A stretch of DNA of 64,000 bases from a virus: positions 47,653 to 111,652 of IMG/VR virus record IMGVR_UViG_3300042503_002860, one strand, 5' to 3'. The position numbers were made by a program, and so were the translations under genes. Positions 34,380 through 43,685 of the stretch are shown here, piece by piece (positions within the stretch are counted from its first letter, which is position 1; every line of letters starts with the position of its first letter). A model generated the notes under the pieces. That model was given only the letters and a program-made list of their open reading frames with translations, did no database searches and was not told where the DNA came from.

Positions 34380-35536
34380 GCTACTTCCACTTTTCTTGCA
34401 CCGATAAACCGAGGATCGGGTACTAAGGGGAAACCGCGACCAGCTACAGTAATTTTTTCTTGGGGTGGTTCTTTACTAACTATTTCAGTAGTTGTAACTA
34501 AACCACCTGCAAAGTTATTAGATGCAGTGGGTACAATTGCCCGTTCAATATAGTTATCGGTTGCAAAGAAATAGTGGTTAGCTGGGATGTAAGGAAGTGT
34601 TTGAGTGCCGGACACAGTTGCACCACGTTGGTAGTAGAAAGCATCAGATACGATGATCTGAGTAGTTCCATACTGACCACCACCAGCAATTAAACGCTTG
34701 TTAATTGCGTCACTTACAGCCTCTAGAGATGGAGGAGGTAATTGACCAATAGCAGTAGCGTCTGGTGCGCCAACTTCCATTAACACGCCAGTATTACGAG
34801 CTACAATTGCCTTAGTGCTGTTCTGATTCCGTAAATCATTAGCTGTTTTACGAGACATGACAATAAACGGAGGGAACTTCTTCAGGTTGTTGTAGTATTC
34901 GTTCATGTGGTTAACAATATCGTTGATACCGTTAGCTGTTACCCAATTACTCCATACTGCCGAACCTGTCAAAGCAGAAGCTAGATTACCGTTAGGGATT
35001 TGACCAATGTAACTAAGGTTAGCAGTAATGCCTGATACAGGATCAGCGTAATTACAAGCACCTGTACAAGCAACCTGTAAAGACATTACAGTATGTAAGT
35101 TAATTAGAGATTGGGTAAGCATTGCCGGAACAGCTAAGAACATATTGCGAATAGCTTCGGCAGCTTGACCATTACCAGTTAAAGCTAATTGTTCAGCCTG
35201 ACGGGCAACAATAAAATCCTCTTCAGTGATTAAACGAGATTTAGCAAGTTTAAAGTTACCAAAAGTTTCTTGAGTAACAGTGATGCGCTCGCTATCTTTA
35301 GGGATATCGCCATCAGTTGCCACAACATAACCCACAGTTGGGGTATAGGAACGCAACTTTAATAATGCCAGGATAGGATCTGAGTATTGGACAAAAGGAA
35401 AGAAGCGATTTAATGCAGGGTCAGGATAACCGTCGCGGTAGACCTCGCCTGTACTGGAGACTGTAGATAGCTGCAAGTCAATAGCACGCTGAACTACACC
35501 AGGTTGATTGTTTACTAATTCAATAATTGAAGGCAT
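34376..35536 (-). CDS. Major capsid protein (HK97 fold)
   Basis: 386 residues. The N-terminal arm, an E-loop-like region ('YVVATDGDIPKDSERITVT'), long spine helix (DFIVARQAEQLALTG, EAIRNMFLAVPAMLTQ) and C-terminal 'AGRGFPLVPDPRFIGA' fit HK97-fold capsid proteins of the lambda gpE-like group. It follows the decoration protein by 13 bases and the protease/scaffold gene before that, the standard head order. Confidence 0.82.
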   Translation of the reverse strand: MPSIIELVNNQPGVVQRAIDLQLSTVSSTGEVYRDGYPDPALNRFFPFVQYSDPILALLKLRSYTPTVGYVVATDGDIPKDSERITVTQETFGNFKLAKSRLITEEDFIVARQAEQLALTGNGQAAEAIRNMFLAVPAMLTQSLINLHTVMSLQVACTGACNYADPVSGITANLSYIGQIPNGNLASALTGSAVWSNWVTANGINDIVNHMNEYYNNLKKFPPFIVMSRKTANDLRNQNSTKAIVARNTGVLMEVGAPDATAIGQLPPPSLEAVSDAINKRLIAGGGQYGTTQIIVSDAFYYQRGATVSGTQTLPYIPANHYFFATDNYIERAIVPTASNNFAGGLVTTTEIVSKEPPQEKITVAGRGFPLVPDPRFIGARKVEVA

Positions 35537-35549
35537 CTTCTAGCACCAC

Positions 35550-36482
35550 CTAAACTAAATTGATTTGAGAATACAACGCAGTCAATTGACCATCTATGTA
35601 GGGAAGTCGGTTTAGATAAACGTCGGTATCTATGTATAAACCGAAATTTTGACTTTCTCTGTATAACAAGTCAATGGGAATAGATGGGGAAAGCATACCT
35701 AAATTATCAGGTAAACTTGTGGATACACCTAAAGGCATACCTAAAGGAACAGATACAGCAGCCGCGCTAATAGTAACTACATCAGTAGCAGTATTAACAG
35801 CAGAGATAGTCCCTACCGTAGTATTTGGTGCAAGATTAGCAGCCGAAGCAGTAACAGTACCATTAGTAGCAGTATCAGCCGCAGCTAAACTATATACACT
35901 GGTAAAATCTTTAGCCCACAAAACAATATCTGTGCTAGTGCCAGAACCAGCTATAGCTAAACCACTAACTAAACTAGATAGATAAGGATTAGCATTGATG
36001 GCTACGATTAGCTTATTAGCTACATTGGTGTTAGTTGCAGTCAAAGATCCGCCACTATCACCACTAACAACGGTATAAACTAAAGCTTGTCCGTTGATGG
36101 TTAATGTGACAGTATCACCAGCAGCCCAACCACCACTAGTAGAAGCAACGTTAATCCGTGCAGATGGGGGAATAATAGAGAGGACATCGCCAGGTATAAA
36201 AATACCCGCAGTACCAGATTTAAAGGTAACGCTTGTACCACTGGCAGCAGTGGCAGCAACGGTTGTCATGCGTGGTAAAATCCGAGCTTTTGCAGAACCA
36301 GGAATACTACCAGCAAAAAAACCAGGGGCGAAAATCTTGACCAGTTTTCTAATAGCACCTTCTTTACCAGTGACATAGTCAGGATCTAAAGATTGATAGC
36401 GAGTAGCAATAGCCTCGGATCTAGCTAGTACAGGTAAAAACCCTGATAACTCGTCATCGTAAACGTAAGTTTCGTGTCTCAT
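35550..36482 (-). CDS. Capsid-associated structural protein, decoration candidate
   Basis: 310 residues. Conserved-looking ends (MRHETYVYDDELSGFLPV; LYIDTDVYLNRLPYI) flank a repetitive Ala/Thr/Ser-rich beta insert (about 75-240) with 'WAAGDTVTLTINGQALVYTV', an Ig-like or adhesion-like pattern. Between protease and major capsid genes, so head decoration or minor capsid protein is likely. The insert may be displayed on the capsid surface. Confidence 0.6.
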   Translation of the reverse strand: MRHETYVYDDELSGFLPVLARSEAIATRYQSLDPDYVTGKEGAIRKLVKIFAPGFFAGSIPGSAKARILPRMTTVAATAASGTSVTFKSGTAGIFIPGDVLSIIPPSARINVASTSGGWAAGDTVTLTINGQALVYTVVSGDSGGSLTATNTNVANKLIVAINANPYLSSLVSGLAIAGSGTSTDIVLWAKDFTSVYSLAAADTATNGTVTASAANLAPNTTVGTISAVNTATDVVTISAAAVSVPLGMPLGVSTSLPDNLGMLSPSIPIDLLYRESQNFGLYIDTDVYLNRLPYIDGQLTALYSQINLV

Positions 36483-36493
36483 TTTTTATAACC

Positions 36494-37690
36494 TTACATA
36501 AAGATAGGTGATTGATTTACAGTTTTAAGCAATTCCGCCGCATGGGATTCAATCTGTTTAGAATCAATTTGTCCAGGATTAGAAACTGGTTCTTTCACAG
36601 ATTGTTCAAGATTGATTAGCGGTTTAGCTCGTTTTTCAATCAAACTTAAGTGAAAATCAATATAGCCAAGTTTGTCGGTTTGGGACTTAGTATGAATCTC
36701 AATATCCTCACTGGGAACAGTAGAGAATAATTCATTGAACTCACTACCGGACAATTTAGCTTGAGATACTAAATCTTCTGCTTTTTGACGTAAATCATAG
36801 TAACGACTAGCTACTAATTCTTTTTTCTCAAAATTAGAAATGATTTCAGCTTTTTGTTCTAAGAGCCATTCAAACTGTTTAACTTGTTCAGCTAACTTAC
36901 CATTTTCGCTAACTAGGATTTGTTGTTTAGCTTGCAGGTTGCTATTTTCACTAATTAAAACTTCCTGTTTAGATTTTAGGGAAGCATTAATATTGTTAGC
37001 CTCTGATAATGCAGACTTAGTAGATGCTAACTCTAATTCTAAGGATTTAGTATCAGGTTGATTCATGGTTTTTTCTTGTAATTGTGGATAAAAATTGGGG
37101 TTTCCATCAATAGTTACATTGTCTAGTTCCACAAAAGATTTACCATAACCCACTGTAGGATCTGAGGGTATATCTTCTGATGAAATTTCAAATAAAACTA
37201 TTTTTGTGGCTTCTAAAAGTGCTTTTTTAGTTATCTTTCTATAACCATCTTCATCAATAGAATATTCAGCAGGCGTAATAACCTTGTATTCTTCTACCAT
37301 GTAGCCAAAGCTAATTCCGCCGCAAGTTCCATCTTCAATATCGGATATAAATTGATCGGCTAAAGCATTTTTAGATAACTTTGTTATGCAAGTACCTTTC
37401 TCACCATCTAAAGATACACTTCTAATAATGCCGATCTTCTGACCACGAGCATGGTTTTTAAGGAAAGGACAAGCATTGCTAGTAACTCTAGTCAGATCCC
37501 AAGCTTCAGGATCATGGGATAGGTACTCATCAAAGATAACGCTTGCGCCATCTGGAAGTTCTGAGTAACTATATCTTTCACAGATATTACTTTTAGAAGT
37601 AAAGGAAAAACCGACAGTTCTTTCTTCACGGTTCAATTGTAAATCTGTAGATAAAAATTTAGTTAATAACGATTTATTTTTTGTAGCCAT
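36494..37690 (-). CDS. Prohead protease with C-terminal scaffold
   Basis: 398 residues. Residues about 20-190 are an HK97-type (S78) protease: His in 'FLKNHARGQKIG' and Ser in 'CGGISFGYMVEEY' are the expected catalytic pair. Residues about 210-330 form a coiled coil (LASTKSALSEANNINA, KLAEQVKQFEWLLEQK) typical of a scaffold, so protease and scaffold are fused as in several siphoviruses. It heads the head gene order and has a divergent XRE gene upstream. Confidence 0.8.
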   Translation of the reverse strand: MATKNKSLLTKFLSTDLQLNREERTVGFSFTSKSNICERYSYSELPDGASVIFDEYLSHDPEAWDLTRVTSNACPFLKNHARGQKIGIIRSVSLDGEKGTCITKLSKNALADQFISDIEDGTCGGISFGYMVEEYKVITPAEYSIDEDGYRKITKKALLEATKIVLFEISSEDIPSDPTVGYGKSFVELDNVTIDGNPNFYPQLQEKTMNQPDTKSLELELASTKSALSEANNINASLKSKQEVLISENSNLQAKQQILVSENGKLAEQVKQFEWLLEQKAEIISNFEKKELVASRYYDLRQKAEDLVSQAKLSGSEFNELFSTVPSEDIEIHTKSQTDKLGYIDFHLSLIEKRAKPLINLEQSVKEPVSNPGQIDSKQIESHAAELLKTVNQSPIFM

Positions 37691-37828
37691 AAAGTGAAAA
37701 TTTTTATAACTACAACCATACTAGCAACAATAATATATATTTTCATATTAGTATTAGTGAAAACCACCAATAACCGCGATTTTCACCAATATTCATGTAT
37801 AATAATCAATGAAGTTACAATTTAAAAT

Positions 37829-38092
37829 ATGACTATTATCACGGATGCCAATGTTTATGATAACCTCACAGCAGAAGAAAAAATAGGGATACACATTTTT
37901 ATCTGTAGAGAACAGAAAAATATGTCTAGGAAACAGTTGGCCTCTAAAGTAGGAAAAACTGTAGAAGTCATATCTGCAATTGAAAACTTGTTTCAGCATC
38001 GCGAATCTAGAAGACAATCAATTGCCTATAGCGAAATTGAAGCTATAGCACGCGCCTTAGATATACCTATAAATCAAATTCTCCCTAAATGA
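37829..38092 (+). CDS. XRE-family helix-turn-helix regulator
   Basis: 87 residues with a Cro/CI-type HTH at about 29-84: 'MSRKQLASKVGKTVEVISAI' (helices 2-3) and 'IEAIARALDIPINQIL' at the C-terminus. No dimerisation domain beyond the HTH. It is divergent from the head operon (start 138 bases from the protease start) and one base before the propeller gene. It could repress the late promoter in 37691-37828, where a GTGAAAA/TTTTCAC inverted repeat lies at about 37757-37788. It is one candidate for the repressor that reads the ten operators at 43-47 kb. Confidence 0.8.
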   Translation: MTIITDANVYDNLTAEEKIGIHIFICREQKNMSRKQLASKVGKTVEVISAIENLFQHRESRRQSIAYSEIEAIARALDIPINQILPK

Positions 38093-38093
38093 T

Positions 38094-39497
38094 ATGTACG
38101 ACATTACCCCCAACTCTCTAAAACTAAGCTGGGAAAATGCTCTCAGCTTTGAATCCTCTTATGTTGCCCAAAACTACTACGGTGGTGTAGATGAGAAAGG
38201 CAACAGAAACCAAATTAACCAAGTTACTAAAACCCAGACACTCTCTTTAGTAGTCCCTAGAGATGATGAATATTTAGAAATAGATAATTTTCTTACCACT
38301 AACTTAGGACAACCCATAATTTTTAACGGTGCATTATATTGCTGTGAGTCTTTTAAATGGACTTGTCAGAATATGCAAGTATTCACATTAGAACTGAGTT
38401 TAGTCCAGGTTTTCCGTCCCGACGTTACAGACCGTGATAAGCTAAAAATTAAATATTTCCCCTTAACACTTATTGCAGACTTTAAAGCTGCCCGTCAATA
38501 TAATTATGGTACTTTAACAGATACATTAACTACACCTAACGGTACTTATCCAGGTAACAATGCTTTTTATGGTGGTGTATTGCTATCAAACAATAGAGTA
38601 TTTTGTATACCGTTTAAGTCAACAACGGCGAGAATATATAATTCATCTACAGACACATTAACTACTCCTAGCGGCACTTATCCAGGTAATGATGCTTTTG
38701 CAGGAGGTGTTTTACTACCTGATGGACGGGTATTCTGTATACCTTACAATGCCACAACAGCTAAAATATACAACGCTACTACTGACAGCTTAACCACACC
38801 TAATGGCACTTACCCAGGAGGACAATCCTTCTATGGTGGCGTACTATTACCAGACGGACGAGTATTTTGTGTACCGTTTAGATCCACAACAGCAAGAATA
38901 TACGATCCAACCACTAACACATTAATTACACCAAGAGGAACTTATCCAGGAAACGCCGCTTTTGCAGGTGGCGTACTGATGCTAGATGGTAGAGTGTTTT
39001 GTATACCATTTAATTCCACAACAGCTAGAATATACGATCCATCAACAGATACAGTAACTACACCTAATGGTACTTACCCAGGTGGAGGTGCTTTTATCGG
39101 TGGTGTACTATTACCAGACGGACGAGTATTCTGTGTATCATTTAATTCACCCACTGCAAGAATCTATGATCCAACTACTAACACGCTAATCACGTCTAAT
39201 AATGACTTTACTGGTAACAGTTCTTTTCTTGGTGGCGTATTGTTGCCTGATAGTAGAGTATTTTGTATCCCACATAATGCTACTAGTGCAAGAATATATA
39301 ACTCTGTGAGTGATACTGCAATTGTACCTAGTGGTGTTTATGCGGGTAGTGGTGCTTTTGCAGGTGGTGTGTTATTGGCTGACGGTAGAGTGTTCTGTGT
39401 TCCGCACAATTCGACTACTGCAAGGATCTATGGATCTGCTCTATCACCAAATCTGCCAATGGGAAGGACACATTCTGCATTTGATAATAAACTTTAA
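38094..39497 (+). CDS. Minor tail protein with C-terminal seven-bladed propeller
   Basis: 467 residues. Residues 1-120 look like a minor-tail module of the same type as the N-terminus of the fibre at 4991-6310 (both end in a 'W.i/f...T.' strand pattern). Residues about 144-451 are seven tandem 44-residue repeats with consensus TYPG..AF.GGVLLPDGRVFC(I/V)P.(N)STTARIY, the size and signature of a kelch-like beta-propeller. Seven units close one propeller. Such a domain on a tail module suggests binding to a host surface glycan or protein. It is transcribed with the XRE gene on the plus strand, apart from the other tail genes. Confidence 0.75.
   Translation: MYDITPNSLKLSWENALSFESSYVAQNYYGGVDEKGNRNQINQVTKTQTLSLVVPRDDEYLEIDNFLTTNLGQPIIFNGALYCCESFKWTCQNMQVFTLELSLVQVFRPDVTDRDKLKIKYFPLTLIADFKAARQYNYGTLTDTLTTPNGTYPGNNAFYGGVLLSNNRVFCIPFKSTTARIYNSSTDTLTTPSGTYPGNDAFAGGVLLPDGRVFCIPYNATTAKIYNATTDSLTTPNGTYPGGQSFYGGVLLPDGRVFCVPFRSTTARIYDPTTNTLITPRGTYPGNAAFAGGVLMLDGRVFCIPFNSTTARIYDPSTDTVTTPNGTYPGGGAFIGGVLLPDGRVFCVSFNSPTARIYDPTTNTLITSNNDFTGNSSFLGGVLLPDSRVFCIPHNATSARIYNSVSDTAIVPSGVYAGSGAFAGGVLLADGRVFCVPHNSTTARIYGSALSPNLPMGRTHSAFDNKL
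38523..39446 (+). repeat. Seven tandem 132-bp coding repeats
   Basis: Each unit encodes 44 residues; the middle five units are most alike, the last two more diverged. Near-identical stretches (such as GGACGAGTATT) make slippage and recombination between units likely. Confidence 0.85.
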
Positions 39498-39502
39498 CAC
39501 AT

Positions 39503-42217
39503 CTAACTAAAAGGATTGTGGATCTTACCACCAACAAAGCTACTACGCGGAGTAGATTCTTGTAACTCACCAAAAGCACCATCAGCACTATCCACAATAT
39601 CGTTAGTCAGTGGTTTCTTACTACCATCAAATTCATGTAACGCCGCTAAAAATTGATCATTCCACGCACCCCTAAATAGTTTCACCTTTCCATCTTTAGC
39701 AGCAATAGCTAAAGGCATAGCGCGTGTTACTTTATCACCTAACGGCTTAACACCTCTAGCATCAAATCCTACTAACTGCCGTTTAAGCGATGACTCGTAA
39801 CGTTTGCCAGCACTACCGCCTTCTAATTCCCAGCGCACCTTACAAGCAGTTCCATCTTGTTGCGCGATTTTCAAAACTGAATTATCTCCGTCATCCGCCG
39901 ATACCTGTTCCCAAAAACAATCAAGTACATAATAGATACCTTGGTATAGCTTGATTTTAGTCCGTACACTGTAGAAACTACTTTTTGACGCTGTAGCCGA
40001 CGACGTAGCGGCAAAGTCCCAAAAAGCCACAGTTTGACCACCAGCCGGAACAGAGTTAACCACTTCAAACCAATGACGATTAAATATAGTACCCGCTTCA
40101 TATTTAATTTTCCAATTACCTTTTAATAGTCGCTCCATCTCCACAGGATGCAATGATAAAAGGTTTTGCAGATACTGAGGATTAGATTCTAATAGATGCG
40201 GATTATCATATACAGTCCCCTTGATAAAAGTAAAACTTTTTGGTGGTGCGATCGCTGCCAAGTCTGGAAATTGATCCATTAATTCCTGTTCTGTATCACC
40301 CCAATGAATCTCACCATTGATCCGGTAAAAATACCTCAAAACTCCCGATCTTTCTTCGATAGGGTAGCCAGTATCTTGATCAATGTACCAAGCTACTAAC
40401 TTTGCTACCCATGAATCGGCATCAGGGTTACAAGTTGCATCAATACGAGGTCTAACGCCACAGGTTGATCTATTCCGTGAGAACAAAAACCAGAATTGAC
40501 GCTCTGTAAATTTTGTTAACTCGTCAAAGCCAAGATGACATATCTGTGAACCTGGATATTTATCCTCAACATCTTTTTCATATTGAGCGTGTCCAAAACT
40601 GATAGCACTACCAGTAGGAAAAACCCAGTCTAGTTGATATTCTCTAGCTTGGGCTTTAGGAATTAATTTATATAAATTTCTTGACTCATCCCATAACCCG
40701 CCTTCGTTAGTTATCTCAGGTCGAGTCCGTCTTAGAATAACAGAGCCATAACCCGGTACTTTTAAGAATTTAGACGCTTTTAAGAGCATTGAAAAGCTGT
40801 TATGGGTGACGTTATATCCGTCGGTAATGTAAAGATGATTAGGATTAGAGACAGTAATACAGCGACAGTAAACTTTTTTACCTAACTTTTCAATATTTGT
40901 AATAGCCTTCCCAACCCAAATATTAGGCTCATGACTCATTGCCGCTTCTATTTTGCGAGGCAAGCTAAATAAACGGTGGCGATTGTTACCCTCAACTGAT
41001 ACTATATAAGCCATCCGTTTTTCACCTTCATAACCTTTGGTATAGCAAACACCTTGCTTTTGGCGAATCTTAGCAATAAAACCTAATGACCTCACTAAAT
41101 TAGCTACGTCTTCCGCTAATTCTAGTGATACTGTGCAATAAGAAACCTCATTTTTTTCCACAGTTGCAGTTGCGGCATAGCCATCAGTGTCAAACAAACC
41201 TTGAGCTAAATTCCATCTAAACCCTAATGATTCCTTCAAATAACCTTTAGGAATAAATTTCTCATGAGAATATTTGCCCATTAGTCCAGTATTAACAGCC
41301 CAATTCCTTACCCAGTCATCCTTAATAGTTATATACGCAAAGTAAGGTTGCTGACTTTGTTCTGACTTATCTCTAATACTGTACTTCTCTAATAGCGATA
41401 AACATCTTTCTTGTATCCAAATATCCGCAGTACAAAAACCAATCCCATTAGTTTTTCTTCCCTGGATCATCCCGTCACCAAGCAAAACACCGTATAAATA
41501 AGCCCTATCTTCACGCCCTCTTGTTATGTGTGTGTAGTTAAGCGGTGCGGTAATAGGAATTATAAACCTTCTGTCTTTTTGAATTTCTTGAAATAACCAT
41601 TCAGTATCTCTAACTCTAGCCCTTGAAATGTAGTTAATATTCCAATTAGTCGCATCATTGTTATCAAGTATTAGCTTTTTGCCTTCTCTAGTTTTCTTTC
41701 TACTATCTTGCCTTGCTTCCCAAAAACCCCACAAATGATCACCAGAACACTCAACGCTAGTCTTATCTTCAAAAGTTACTTTATAAACGTCTAACAGTCC
41801 ACGCTCATGGACTTGAATAATTTCTTGAGCGTGTCCGTCAGGATTCATGATCCTATCACCTACCGCAACTTCAGAAAATCCTTTCCATTCACCATTCCAC
41901 ATTAATACTTTACTATCCATGTCTCTAATTTCTTTGGGTACTAAGTGAATTATATCATGATAGTAGTCCGCCGTAAATCCTAAAATATTTTGGAACGCCC
42001 ACCCTAAACCATAACAGCTTTCCGCCTTCCCACTACCTGCGGCTCCACCATATATGCACACATCGGCAGGTGTATTATAGAACATTTCTTGCGCGCCTGG
42101 TGAAGGTGCAGGAAGATTGACCTCAAAATCAGATGTGTCTACCATCTGATTATCTATAGTGGCTTTTTTAATTTTTTTTATATTCTTAGGGTTAAGTCTG
42201 CCAAAGGATAAAGTCAT
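39503..42217 (-). CDS. Terminase large subunit with an intein in Walker A
   Basis: 904 residues before splicing, about 495 after. The host protein has an ATPase with Walker A 'GGAAGSGK'+'S' (split by the intein after Lys64), Walker B 'ICHLGFDELTK', a coupling motif region 'RIDATCNPD', and a C-terminal RNase H-like nuclease region with Asp in 'VAFWDFA' and 'QLVGFDARG' and late acidic residues 'DIVDSADGAFG'. It cuts and pumps DNA into the prohead. Without splicing the ATPase cannot work. It lies 25 kb from the portal gene and 7.8 kb from the small subunit. Confidence 0.9.
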   Translation of the reverse strand: MTLSFGRLNPKNIKKIKKATIDNQMVDTSDFEVNLPAPSPGAQEMFYNTPADVCIYGGAAGSGKAESCYGLGWAFQNILGFTADYYHDIIHLVPKEIRDMDSKVLMWNGEWKGFSEVAVGDRIMNPDGHAQEIIQVHERGLLDVYKVTFEDKTSVECSGDHLWGFWEARQDSRKKTREGKKLILDNNDATNWNINYISRARVRDTEWLFQEIQKDRRFIIPITAPLNYTHITRGREDRAYLYGVLLGDGMIQGRKTNGIGFCTADIWIQERCLSLLEKYSIRDKSEQSQQPYFAYITIKDDWVRNWAVNTGLMGKYSHEKFIPKGYLKESLGFRWNLAQGLFDTDGYAATATVEKNEVSYCTVSLELAEDVANLVRSLGFIAKIRQKQGVCYTKGYEGEKRMAYIVSVEGNNRHRLFSLPRKIEAAMSHEPNIWVGKAITNIEKLGKKVYCRCITVSNPNHLYITDGYNVTHNSFSMLLKASKFLKVPGYGSVILRRTRPEITNEGGLWDESRNLYKLIPKAQAREYQLDWVFPTGSAISFGHAQYEKDVEDKYPGSQICHLGFDELTKFTERQFWFLFSRNRSTCGVRPRIDATCNPDADSWVAKLVAWYIDQDTGYPIEERSGVLRYFYRINGEIHWGDTEQELMDQFPDLAAIAPPKSFTFIKGTVYDNPHLLESNPQYLQNLLSLHPVEMERLLKGNWKIKYEAGTIFNRHWFEVVNSVPAGGQTVAFWDFAATSSATASKSSFYSVRTKIKLYQGIYYVLDCFWEQVSADDGDNSVLKIAQQDGTACKVRWELEGGSAGKRYESSLKRQLVGFDARGVKPLGDKVTRAMPLAIAAKDGKVKLFRGAWNDQFLAALHEFDGSKKPLTNDIVDSADGAFGELQESTPRSSFVGGKIHNPFS
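40799..42025 (-). mobile_element. Class 3-type intein with LAGLIDADG homing endonuclease
   Basis: Residues 65-473 of the terminase precursor. The first residue is Ala, the last two are His-Asn, the +1 residue is Ser. Block B is SGDHLW with Trp163 two residues after the His; block F is KVYCRC with Cys451 where class 1 inteins have Asp; block G has Thr471 before HN. These three form the WCT signature of class 3 inteins. The endonuclease motifs are 'YGVLLGDGMI' (about 242-251) and 'LAQGLFDTDGY' (about 337-347). About 38 residues precede the usual block A-like segment (DSKVLMWNGEW). Confidence 0.85.
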
Positions 42218-42267
42218 TTTAAGGATTAAAATACTGGTTTATCTTAGTATATAAAATATTTTCTAAA

Positions 42268-42429
42268 TCATTTTTGCAATGGTGACATTCTTGCCTGACC
42301 TAAAGGGCATATTTTGTCTTTTAACTTAACCTTGCAGCAAGCTGGGCATCTCACGCCTTTAGGATCTTCTGCCTGTTCTGTACAGGTTTTAATTTGAGAG
42401 TCTACAGCGTCTTCATTAAGATAAAGCAT
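42268..42429 (-). CDS. Small zinc-ribbon-like protein
   Basis: 53 residues from ATG at 42427-42429. A 'RCPACCKVKLKDKICPLG' segment gives a CPxCC knuckle and a second CP motif 9 residues on, similar to the Com-type zinc-ribbon peptides found in some phages, though the fourth ligand is not clear. Between the DnaJ-like gene and terminase, with a terminator hairpin just upstream. Function unknown; DNA or RNA binding is possible. Confidence 0.5.
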   Translation of the reverse strand: MLYLNEDAVDSQIKTCTEQAEDPKGVRCPACCKVKLKDKICPLGQARMSPLQK

Positions 42430-42435
42430 AAAAAA

Positions 42436-42455
42436 TGGGGTGATAGTTCACCCCA
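42436..42455 (-). terminator. Terminator after DnaJ-like gene
   Basis: TGGGGTGA and TCACCCCA form a perfect 8-bp stem with a 4-base loop followed, on the minus strand, by a T-tract. Confidence 0.8.
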
Positions 42456-42460
42456 TAATT

Positions 42461-42946
42461 TTATCCTACTTTGATATTTTTATTAAACTTGCTGGCGTTG
42501 GTGCATCCGTACTTTTTGGCTAGTTCTTCCAGGCTGTCCGGTGATGACTTGCCGTAATACTTGCCAATCTTAAAATACCAACAGCCGCGCTTAGAGTGCC
42601 ATGTACAGCCCGCTTGTTTGATTTTGTCCTTAACTGGTTTTGTGTCACCAGTTATCCAGATCCAAGTTCCTATTAAACCTATCTCTACTTCCATATTGAG
42701 AGATAATAGTTCAATGATCTTGTCCATCAAAGCTTTTTCAATTTCTTGGTTGTATTTGTATGTGTACTCTTGACCTTGATCATCCTTACTAGTTTGACCA
42801 TTGCAGTTTTTTAATGCAGCTTCATAAGCATTGTTTAACGCTTTCATTGTCTCCAGATCCCCGCCTAAGTCTGGATGATGTTTCACAGCTAATTTTTTAT
42901 AGTTAATTTTGATTTGTTCTACGGTCATTCCTGAGAAGTTAAACAT
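42461..42946 (-). CDS. J-domain protein (DnaJ-like)
   Basis: 161 residues. The N-terminal 45 residues are a truncated J-domain with the HPD motif (KKLAVKHHPDLGGD), which stimulates DnaK. The C-terminal domain (WIWITGDTKPVKDKIKQAG, then WHSKRGCWYFK) is the one found on J-proteins of phages and mobile elements, of unknown function. First cassette of the operator-controlled array: its promoter contains the 14-bp operator and it ends in its own terminator. It may recruit host DnaK for replication or assembly. Confidence 0.8.
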   Translation of the reverse strand: MFNFSGMTVEQIKINYKKLAVKHHPDLGGDLETMKALNNAYEAALKNCNGQTSKDDQGQEYTYKYNQEIEKALMDKIIELLSLNMEVEIGLIGTWIWITGDTKPVKDKIKQAGCTWHSKRGCWYFKIGKYYGKSSPDSLEELAKKYGCTNASKFNKNIKVG

Positions 42947-42997
42947 TGTTTTACCCTTTATTCTTTGTTGTTTTTTTTTGTTTTATCCTGTATGACT

Positions 42998-43027
42998 AAT
43001 ATAGTGGATAGACTATATTTTTGTCAA
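42998..43027 (-). promoter_or_regulatory. Promoter with embedded operator, copy 1
   Basis: Minus-strand TTGACA (43022-43027) and TATATT (42998-43003), 18-base spacer, with the operator ATAGTGGATAGACTAT at 43001-43016 overlapping the -10. Drives the J-protein gene. Confidence 0.75.
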
Positions 43028-43058
43028 CAGGATTTTAGAAAATATTTTAAGTAGCCTA

Positions 43059-43283
43059 TTACTTTATTTGTTTGGAATCTCTTAGCCATTGCCAAACATC
43101 GCCAGCTAAACCACAAAACACTACTTCACCATCTTTCAAAATGTAGCGTCGTTGCAAGCTGCGACTAATTAAATTTTCATGTTCTCTAGTAGTCATATTT
43201 AAGCAACCGAGAACAGAATATAAACTCATATCTTTTGTATCTAACATTTGCTTTGTTTCCTTAGAAAATTTAGTATGCTTCAA
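43059..43283 (-). CDS. Small protein of unknown function
   Basis: 74 residues, basic at the start, 'GEVVFCGLAGDVWQWLRDS' near the C-terminus. It overlaps the stop of 43270-43647 by 14 bases and so is the second gene of that cassette. Unrecognised; soluble, no membrane segment. Confidence 0.5.
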   Translation of the reverse strand: MKHTKFSKETKQMLDTKDMSLYSVLGCLNMTTREHENLISRSLQRRYILKDGEVVFCGLAGDVWQWLRDSKQIK

Positions 43284-43647
43284 TAATTACTATGTCACCA
43301 GTTAACCAGCATTTTTCAACGCTACCAGATACACTACCGCCCCAAAACTCCATAAACCAGGGAGGAGTATTTTTAAGTGCTTTATCTGCACTTTTTTGAC
43401 TTTTATATGTAGCATACACGCCACCAAAAGCAGTGATCGCCCATGTTTTTTTACCTGTCAAAATATTTAGTAATCGTACGACTTTAGGCTGATCTAGCCC
43501 CTTGGCTTCTGCCTCTAATTTTTCTAGCTTACCTTCCAGAATAATTAATTGATCAATGTAAAATCTAATTCCGTCACTGATAAGTTTTAAAGTAGCTTCG
43601 ATTTGGTGTTTGAGTGTACGGATTTGGTAAGAAATTGTGGTGGTCAT
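43270..43647 (-). CDS. Small protein sharing an N-terminal module with 43794-44282
   Basis: 125 residues. The first about 46 residues (MTTTISYQIRTLKHQIEATL onward to GKLEKLE) form a coiled coil nearly identical to the start of the protein at 43794-44282. The C-terminal part is unrelated: 'WAITAFGGVYATYKSQKSAD' and 'PPWFMEFWGGS'. Preceded by a promoter with operator copy 2. The common module probably oligomerises or targets two different effector domains to one partner. Confidence 0.6.
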   Translation of the reverse strand: MTTTISYQIRTLKHQIEATLKLISDGIRFYIDQLIILEGKLEKLEAEAKGLDQPKVVRLLNILTGKKTWAITAFGGVYATYKSQKSADKALKNTPPWFMEFWGGSVSGSVEKCWLTGDIVIIEAY

Positions 43648-43685
43648 CTTGTTTTGTTTCTCTGTTGTTTTAACCTTATGTATCT

